From contig CAKSAJ010000009.1 of assembly GCA_934435195.1 (NCBI GenBank), positions 32,745-96,744 of the forward strand: a stretch of 64,000 nucleotides of DNA, written 5' to 3'. The DNA is from an uncultured Schaedlerella sp. (GTDB taxonomy: Bacteria; Bacillota; Clostridia; Lachnospirales; Lachnospiraceae). Below the pieces are notes generated by a model. The model saw only the letters and a program-made list of their open reading frames with translations, was not told the DNA's origin and ran no database searches. Both the position numbers and the translations under genes were made by a program. Below are positions 59,023 to 64,000 of the stretch, one piece after another; the stretch's first letter is position 1; every line of letters begins with the position of its first letter.

Positions 59023-59063
59023 AAGAAAAGTGAAACTATCATTATATGGTTTCACTTTTCTTA
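59023..59063 (+). terminator. Terminator of the isomerase/kinase operon
   Basis: Perfect 14-bp arms AAGAAAAGTGAAAC (59023-59036) and GTTTCACTTTTCTT (59049-59062), loop 12 nt. A/T tracts lie within the arms on both sides. Confidence 0.8.
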
Positions 59064-59187
59064 TGTAATGACAATATTATATGATTGAAAAGCAAGATAC
59101 AATGTTCATTCACATACAAAAAATTATTATAATAGAATACATAAACGTTATAGAATAGGTAGCAGAACAGAAATGAGGAATAGAGTT

Positions 59188-59268
59188 ATGAAATTTTTGA
59201 TTGTAATAGTTGTAGCAGCTATATCTGGTGCGATTTGTGGTAAGATTTTTTTGGACAATATCATATGA
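59188..59268 (+). CDS. Possible 26-residue membrane peptide upstream of the esterase
   Basis: ATG at 59188 with GAGGAATAGAG upstream, product MKFLIVIVVAAISGAICGKI... and a stop that overlaps the esterase start (ATATGA). It looks like a single short membrane helix. A TATAAT at 59128-59133 is a candidate -10. It could be a leader peptide or the truncated signal of a lost gene. Confidence 0.35.
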   Translation: MKFLIVIVVAAISGAICGKIFLDNII

Positions 59269-60206
59269 TAAAAAGGAAGTGGGAAATAGTGATGTATATT
59301 ATCGTATTTATCGTAACATTTTTAGTGAGTGCATTTATTAGAATTCAATTTTTAGGTGGTGCACCTGCAAAACTGCTTGCTGTAGATTGGGATGAATCTA
59401 TGGGAACCATTTATTCGGATTTAAATTATGAGAATGAGCATAATCACAAGTATGATTTGTACATTCCTTCGGGATTGAATAAAAGTGAAGAACAGTTTCT
59501 GATTGTCTACATTCATGGTGGTAGCTTTAATTCAGGTAAAAAAGAAGATGGTGATGGTTGGTGTAAGTACTTTGCAACGAAAGGTTATATTACCGCAACG
59601 ATTGATTATACACTGCAAACTCACGGTGAAGAGGCAACAATTCAATTGATTAATTGTGAAATTGAACAAGCGACAGCAGCCATGAAAGACAAGCTAAAAG
59701 AACTAGGATATCAGGTGAATGCAATGGCAACAAGTGGTGTGTCAGCCGGTGGAACATTAGCAATGAATCTGGCGTATAATGGTCGTTCTGCTATTCCTGT
59801 AAAATTTGTATTCCAAATGTCGGGACCGACGTATTTTGATCCAAAAGATTGGGGATTACTTATGAAGGTGGATCATCTGAAAACAAAAGAAGAATTTGTT
59901 GAAATGATGACAGGTTACAAGGGGGACATTACGACAGAAGAGTGTAAAGATGCAATTAATCAAATTTCACCAGCATCACTCGAAGGAAAGAATCCAGTGC
60001 CAACATTGATTGGTTATGGTTTGATTGATCACTGTGTGCCTCAAAATCAGAAACACCTGCTTATGGATGAATTTGAAAAATATGATGTGCCATATGAATA
60101 CATAGCGTTTCCAAAATCAAATCATGGCATGTATAACGATTTAGATAAAACACAAGAATTTATGGATAAGACTTTAAAATATTGCGAATATTATTTAAAA
60201 AAATAG
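59265..60206 (+). CDS. Membrane-anchored alpha/beta hydrolase (esterase, BD-FAE/CE-like)
   Basis: A protein of up to 313 residues with an N-terminal basic stretch and a hydrophobic signal-anchor (MYIIVFIVTFLVSAFI), then an alpha/beta hydrolase domain. The oxyanion motif is YIHGGSFNSG, the nucleophile elbow GVSAGGT (Ser about residue 163), the acid Asp in GYGLIDHCVP and the His in SNHGMYND. This His-Gly-Gly pattern is that of hormone-sensitive-lipase/BD-FAE-type esterases that remove acyl or feruloyl groups from sugars. Two starts are possible: 59265, coupled to the preceding small ORF, and 59292, which has AAGGAAGTGGG at better spacing. A decayed relative is at 52786. A terminator (AAAGAGAG/CTCTCTTT) follows at 60223-60248. 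Confidence 0.85.
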   Translation: MIKRKWEIVMYIIVFIVTFLVSAFIRIQFLGGAPAKLLAVDWDESMGTIYSDLNYENEHNHKYDLYIPSGLNKSEEQFLIVYIHGGSFNSGKKEDGDGWCKYFATKGYITATIDYTLQTHGEEATIQLINCEIEQATAAMKDKLKELGYQVNAMATSGVSAGGTLAMNLAYNGRSAIPVKFVFQMSGPTYFDPKDWGLLMKVDHLKTKEEFVEMMTGYKGDITTEECKDAINQISPASLEGKNPVPTLIGYGLIDHCVPQNQKHLLMDEFEKYDVPYEYIAFPKSNHGMYNDLDKTQEFMDKTLKYCEYYLKK

Positions 60207-60222
60207 GTGCGGAAAAAAGAGG

Positions 60223-60248
60223 AAAGAGAGCGATTGTCTCTCTTTTTT
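60223..60248 (+). terminator. Intrinsic terminator after the esterase
   Basis: Perfect 8-bp arms AAAGAGAG (60223-60230) and CTCTCTTT (60238-60245), 7-nt loop, followed by T-run. Confidence 0.85.
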
Positions 60249-60297
60249 TATGTAAAAAGAAAATAGATATGGAACTGAAATAATTAAAATGTAAATG

Positions 60298-60344
60298 ACG
60301 AAATATGATACACGCGAAAAGAAGTATGACGAACGATGATATTG
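60298..60344 (+). promoter_or_regulatory. Orphan copy of the two-box operator
   Basis: Box 1 ACGAAATATGATACA at 60298-60312 and box 2 CGAACGATGATATTGT from 60330 have the same spacing as at the GH2 promoter. It is followed not by a gene but by a scrap of transporter sequence, so it is likely left over from a rearrangement. Confidence 0.55.
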
Positions 60345-60403
60345 TTCGGTGCACAGTTTGGTGTATCTATTACAATGATTCTTGCTAAACTTGAATTATC
60401 ATA
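60341..60403 (+). pseudogene. Short fragment of a GPH transporter gene
   Basis: About 40 bp at 60344-60384 are nearly identical to the segment of the transporter at 48869-48904 that encodes FGAQFGVSITMI. Reading then runs to a stop near 60403 without further similarity. The fragment lies directly after the orphan operator and against the end of the AraC gene on the other strand. Confidence 0.6.
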
Positions 60404-61460
60404 ATTGTTCCCGATATTCCCGTGGTGTCACTCCAAAATAATTTTTAAATAGTTTATAGAAGTGTGTTCGATTATTGAACTGAAGTTCAGAGGCTATATC
60501 GGACACACTTTTTTTCGTGTTTTTTAACATGTCTGCTGCTGTCTTCATTGTGAAATTCATGCTGTAATCAAACAGACTCTGACCGGTCTGTTTTTTTACA
60601 ATTTTACCCAGATAAGTGCCATCATAATTCAGAAGATGAGCAAGTTCACTGTTGCTAATGCGACCGTGGTATTCATCCAGAAGTAGTTCAATACGTGCAA
60701 AGAGCAATGATTCCATATTCTTCTTTGCAGTTACATGGATTGCCTGATAGTACTGCTCGTCACATAGAATATCAATCAACTGAAAAAATAAATCCTGCAG
60801 ATGATACGTTGCTCCATAATAAGGATAAAGTAGTGTGGAAATCATCTGCTCAAAAATATCGTGGACAAGGATTTTCTGTTCTTTTGCAGAAATGCGTGGA
60901 ACAAAATCGATAAAATCTTTTGTGTTGCGATGTTGCTCCTGCGTATTCTGTTCTAAAAAATGAAAAATCAAGTTATCGAAACGCTGTTGTTCCTGTGGAA
61001 ATAGCATTGGATTCCCATAATTTGTTAGCATCTTAATAAAATTGGAGGATACAGAGAAAAAAATACATATAAAATCAGTGGACGTCTCCTCTGTATGTAA
61101 TGTGTCACGGTTCATCAGACAACAGCTGCCGGGCGTGTAGAGGTATCGTCTACCTTCTACAATCTGATACATATTGCCTCTAAGGACGTAAGTGAATTCA
61201 AAAGAGTTGTGTTGATGCATGCTGTTTTTGCTGCGTCCCTTGATTCCGTGAAGCGGTATGTTGAACTGAGATTCCGGTGTAAATACAGATAGTGCACTTG
61301 TATCTAAAGCATCTGGATGAATTGACATCAGTGTAATCATAAATGGTACATTCACCTCCTGATGAAATGAGAATGAGTCCTTGTTTTCACGAAAAGAGAC
61401 AAGATTTTCGAGCATTTGATTTCCTTTTTTGACAGTGGAATCGATGAATATAGACATCAT
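60399..61460 (-). CDS. AraC-family regulator with N-terminal cupin domain, probable regulator of GH2 and transporter
   Basis: A 353-residue regulator. The N-terminal half (about 25-160) is a cupin-like sensor (MHQHNSFEFTYVLRGNMYQIVEGRRYLYTPGSCCLMNRDTLHTEE, with His residues of the sugar-binding barrel). The last 100 residues are the AraC DNA-binding domain (ISNSELAHLLNYDGTYLGKIVKKQTGQSLFDYSMNFTMKTAADML and VSDIASELQFNNRTHFYKLFKNYFGVTPREYR). CCAAGGAGGTTC gives a strong ribosome binding site. It is divergent from the GH2 gene, and the intergenic region contains the two-box operator and an inverted CATATTTCGT copy. It is therefore the natural candidate to activate GH2 and the distant GPH transporter. 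Confidence 0.88.
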   Translation of the reverse strand: MMSIFIDSTVKKGNQMLENLVSFRENKDSFSFHQEVNVPFMITLMSIHPDALDTSALSVFTPESQFNIPLHGIKGRSKNSMHQHNSFEFTYVLRGNMYQIVEGRRYLYTPGSCCLMNRDTLHTEETSTDFICIFFSVSSNFIKMLTNYGNPMLFPQEQQRFDNLIFHFLEQNTQEQHRNTKDFIDFVPRISAKEQKILVHDIFEQMISTLLYPYYGATYHLQDLFFQLIDILCDEQYYQAIHVTAKKNMESLLFARIELLLDEYHGRISNSELAHLLNYDGTYLGKIVKKQTGQSLFDYSMNFTMKTAADMLKNTKKSVSDIASELQFNNRTHFYKLFKNYFGVTPREYREQL

Positions 61461-61493
61461 GAACCTCCTTGGTTTCTTTTGCTGATATTATAA

Positions 61494-61597
61494 CATATTT
61501 CGTCTGAACAAGAAATATGAAATCACGAAATATGATACAAAAGAATATTTCAAAGACGAACAGAGATATTGTTCCCAAGGATACAAAAAAGTAAAAT
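61494..61597 (+). promoter_or_regulatory. GH2 promoter and two-box operator
   Basis: Box 1 ACGAAATATGATACA (61525-61539) and box 2 CGAACAGAGATATTGT (61557-61572) precede a -35 TTGTTC (61569-61574), 17-bp spacer and -10 TAAAAT (61592-61597). An inverted copy of the core, CATATTTCGT, lies at 61494-61503 nearer the AraC gene, and a partial AAGAAATATGA at 61510. Confidence 0.6.
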
Positions 61598-61639
61598 AAA
61601 GGAAAGATGTAAGTGCAACGTGAAGGAGGATGTAGAACG

Positions 61640-64000
61640 ATGTTGAAGCAAAGAATCAATCGAGACTGGATGTTTCAAAAAGAAGGTGCAGATGCGTGGG
61701 AGAAGATTACATTGCCGCATGACGCGATGATTATGGAAAAGAGAGATGCTGCATCTCCAAATGGGAATGCAGGAGGATTTTTCCCTGGTGGAACTTATCT
61801 CTATCAGAAAAATATCATGGGTGCGGAATGTTATCGTGACAAATGTGTGATGATTGAATTTGAAGGCATATATATGAATTCAAAAGTATATCTGAATGAT
61901 ACAGAGGTAGGTGGCCGTGTATACGGGTACTCAAATTTCTATGTAGACATCACAGAACAGTTGAAAATTGGAGAAAAAAACACATTGAAAGTTGTGGTTG
62001 ACAATTCAAAAGCACCGAACTCGCGCTGGTATTCAGGAAGTGGAATCTACCGCAGTGTCAATCTCTGGAGTGGAGAAAAAAGCCATATTCTTCCAGAAGG
62101 TGTGCAAGTGACAACAGTCAGCACTGCACCAGCTTTGATTGACGTAAAGACAAATACAGTGAATGCCGAAAATATGTGCATCAGATATGAAATTTTAGAG
62201 AATGACAAGGTGGTCGCAACCGGAGAAGGTGATACAGTTAGAATCGAAATCCCGAATGGAAAACTGTGGACGGCAGAAGAGCCTAATCTCTATACAATCC
62301 GTACAATCTTAGAGAAAGATGGAAAAATGATAGACTGTTCGACAGAACGATTCGGAATCCGAAATCTTGCATGGAGTGCAGAGGATGGATTGCAGGTCAA
62401 CGGTAAAACAATAAAACTGCGTGGCGGTTGTGTTCATCATGATCACGGTATTCTTGGTGCATGTGCATATGATGAAGCGGAATATCGCAGAGTGAAAAAG
62501 TTAAAAGAATTAGGTTACAACGCAATCCGCTATTCGCACAATCCTGCAGGCAAAAACTTTCTGGATGCATGCGATGAACTTGGAATGTATGTTCTGGATG
62601 AAAGCTTTGACCAGTGGAAAATCCCACAGTCTACCTACGATTATGCATGCTATTTTGATAGTGAGTGGCAGCAAGATGTGAAGGCACTGGTATCCAAAGA
62701 TTACAACCATCCATGTGTCATTATGTACTGTATCGGTAATGAAATCACAGATACCGGATTACCATTTGGAGCAACCATTTCAAAGATGTTAAGTAATGCA
62801 TTTCATGCGATGGATCAGACACGTCCGATCACTATTGCAATCAATAGCATGCTGTCAGTTCTCGCGGCAAAGCAGGCGGAGAAGAAAGCTGCTGAAGAAA
62901 AAGCTGCAAAAGAACGAGCAGCCAAAGGAGAAACAGAAGTAAAAAAAGAGAAAATGGCAGGAAGTGCAGAAGTCAATGACATTATTACATTGCTTCCTAA
63001 AATTATGGCATCCATTACACCGGAAAGCTTAGAAGCATTGATTGGCGAGTGCATCAGTCATGTGGATATAGTCGGATATAATTACGGACAGAATCTGTAC
63101 GAAGGAACCCATAAACTTGCACCTGAGAGAGTAATTCTCAGTTCTGAAACATTTCCGAGCAGAATGGACAGCAACTGGGATATGGTCATGGCGCATGATT
63201 ATGTAATTGGTGATTTTATGTGGACTGCATGGGATTATCTGGGAGAAGCTGGCGTGGGAGTTCCTGTTTATGGAACAACACAGGCACCGTTTTCGAAAGA
63301 ATATCCATGTCTGTCAGCAGGATGTGGATCGGTGGATTTGACAGGATTCCCGGAAAGTCAGGCATACTATTCAGCTGTGTTGTGGGGAGCATATCAGAAA
63401 CCATATATCGGTGTTCGACCTGTTAATCATAGTGGTGAAGAGTATACACTGGGACGCTGGAGACTAACAGACAGCATTCATTGTTGGAACTGGCCGGGAC
63501 AGGAAGGAAAAGAAGCTGAGATTGAAATCTATAGTGTTGGTGAAGCAGTAGAATTATACAAAAATGGTGAACTGGTCGGTAAGGAGACATTAACATCATG
63601 TCGCTGCATGTTCAAGACAGCTTATGAGCCTGGAGTGCTCGAGGCGATTAGTTTTGACCGTGACGGAAACGAACTTGCAAGAGAAACCCTGGCAACTGCA
63701 GGCAATGACACAAAACTTCAGATTCTTCCGGAAAAGACGAAAATCAAAGCGGATGGAGAAGATATTGTCTATATTCCAATTCATCTCATTGATAAAGATG
63801 GAATATTAAAAATGACAACAGAGAAGAAGATAAATGTGACGGTAGAGGGTGAAGGAAAGCTTCTCGCAGTTGGAAGTGGAAATCCGGAGACGGAAGAATA
63901 TTTCCATGAAGGTGCTTACACTTCTTATCATGGAAGAGTATTGGCAGTGGTACAGAGTACAGAAAAAAGTGGAACTATCAAAGTGACAGCAAGCAGCGAT
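61640..64000 (+). CDS. Glycoside hydrolase family 2 (beta-galactosidase/beta-glucuronidase superfamily), 3' end outside window
   Basis: An open frame of 787 codons that runs off the window. Domain order is an N-terminal sugar-binding jelly roll (about 1-165, RINRDWMFQKEG..., TLPHDAMI), an immunoglobulin-like domain (about 170-255), then the TIM barrel from FGIRNLAWS. The acid/base Glu368 is in YCIGNEITD and the nucleophile Glu503 in ILSSETFPSR. C-terminal DUF4982-like and Ig-like domains follow. A Lys/Ala/Glu-rich insert (about residues 409-435) interrupts the barrel. No signal peptide is present, so the enzyme is cytoplasmic. GAAGGAGGATG precedes the ATG. It is divergent from, and likely activated by, the cupin-AraC regulator. 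Confidence 0.9.
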   Translation, partial: MLKQRINRDWMFQKEGADAWEKITLPHDAMIMEKRDAASPNGNAGGFFPGGTYLYQKNIMGAECYRDKCVMIEFEGIYMNSKVYLNDTEVGGRVYGYSNFYVDITEQLKIGEKNTLKVVVDNSKAPNSRWYSGSGIYRSVNLWSGEKSHILPEGVQVTTVSTAPALIDVKTNTVNAENMCIRYEILENDKVVATGEGDTVRIEIPNGKLWTAEEPNLYTIRTILEKDGKMIDCSTERFGIRNLAWSAEDGLQVNGKTIKLRGGCVHHDHGILGACAYDEAEYRRVKKLKELGYNAIRYSHNPAGKNFLDACDELGMYVLDESFDQWKIPQSTYDYACYFDSEWQQDVKALVSKDYNHPCVIMYCIGNEITDTGLPFGATISKMLSNAFHAMDQTRPITIAINSMLSVLAAKQAEKKAAEEKAAKERAAKGETEVKKEKMAGSAEVNDIITLLPKIMASITPESLEALIGECISHVDIVGYNYGQNLYEGTHKLAPERVILSSETFPSRMDSNWDMVMAHDYVIGDFMWTAWDYLGEAGVGVPVYGTTQAPFSKEYPCLSAGCGSVDLTGFPESQAYYSAVLWGAYQKPYIGVRPVNHSGEEYTLGRWRLTDSIHCWNWPGQEGKEAEIEIYSVGEAVELYKNGELVGKETLTSCRCMFKTAYEPGVLEAISFDRDGNELARETLATAGNDTKLQILPEKTKIKADGEDIVYIPIHLIDKDGILKMTTEKKINVTVEGEGKLLAVGSGNPETEEYFHEGAYTSYHGRVLAVVQSTEKSGTIKVTASSD

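Overview
The window looks like a chromosome segment from a low-to-moderate GC Gram-positive gut anaerobe, most likely a Lachnospiraceae (Dorea / Blautia / Mediterraneibacter type). The reasons are strong AGGAGG-type ribosome binding sites, GTG/TTG as well as ATG starts, FprA-type flavodiiron protein, [4Fe-4S] serine and tartrate dehydratases, a CTC-type bL25, a VanZ protein, M29 and M42 peptidases, and a gene content of anaerobic sugar-acid and plant-glycoside use. The genus is an inference. I saw no rRNA, tRNA, CRISPR array, intact insertion sequence or prophage gene.

Layout. 1-4.5 kb: tail of an iron-dependent alcohol dehydrogenase, then an L-tartrate/fumarate dehydratase locus (ttdB, ttdA, SLC13-type permease) divergent from a LysR regulator. 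4.5-9.2 kb: ribosomal protein bL25, an unknown membrane protein, a LysR regulator divergent from a MATE exporter that overlaps an SGNH hydrolase. 9.2-14.3 kb: FeoA-FeoB fusion, two-subunit L-serine dehydratase, aldo/keto reductase. 14.4-21.1 kb: nrdR, acylphosphatase, then a FadR-type regulator, gluconate-type permease, IlvD/Edd dehydratase, KDG kinase and KDPG aldolase, i.e. a semi-phosphorylative Entner-Doudoroff route for a sugar acid. 21.5-30.1 kb: threonine aldolase, M42 peptidase, FprA, pyrE, a 49-residue membrane peptide, VanZ, a small membrane protein and a long M29 aminopeptidase. 30.2-33.6 kb: purE-purM-purN-purD. 34.3-47.8 kb: CstA, an ABC exporter with a two-component system that runs directly into hisH-hisF-ung, then a MacB-like exporter with a surface CARDB/NEW3-like protein.

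47.8-64 kb is an accessory carbohydrate island: GPH-family sugar symporter, GH3 beta-glucosidase, a PocR-domain AraC regulator divergent from an aldolase / L-fucose-isomerase-like / FGGY kinase / DUF4432 epimerase operon, an esterase, a cupin-AraC regulator and a GH2 glycosidase that runs off the end. Between these lie decayed pieces of a GH94 phosphorylase, a Ca2+/cation exchanger, a tannase-like esterase, an alpha/beta hydrolase and a second transporter copy. The transporter and GH2 promoters share a two-box direct-repeat operator, and a third copy sits beside the transporter scrap.

The most unusual material is non-coding. A large structured element occurs twice (23757-24590 and 33653-34172). 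Each copy has a ~265-bp nested hairpin whose paired arms differ in sequence but keep the same architecture, a variable number of ~53-bp repeat units, and a terminal bidirectional terminator-like hairpin carrying an inner hairpin with a CUUG loop. That terminal hairpin recurs alone at 21165-21246, with the same 64-nt ungapped length and compensatory base changes. A second short repeat family occurs at 22558, 25943 and 36103.
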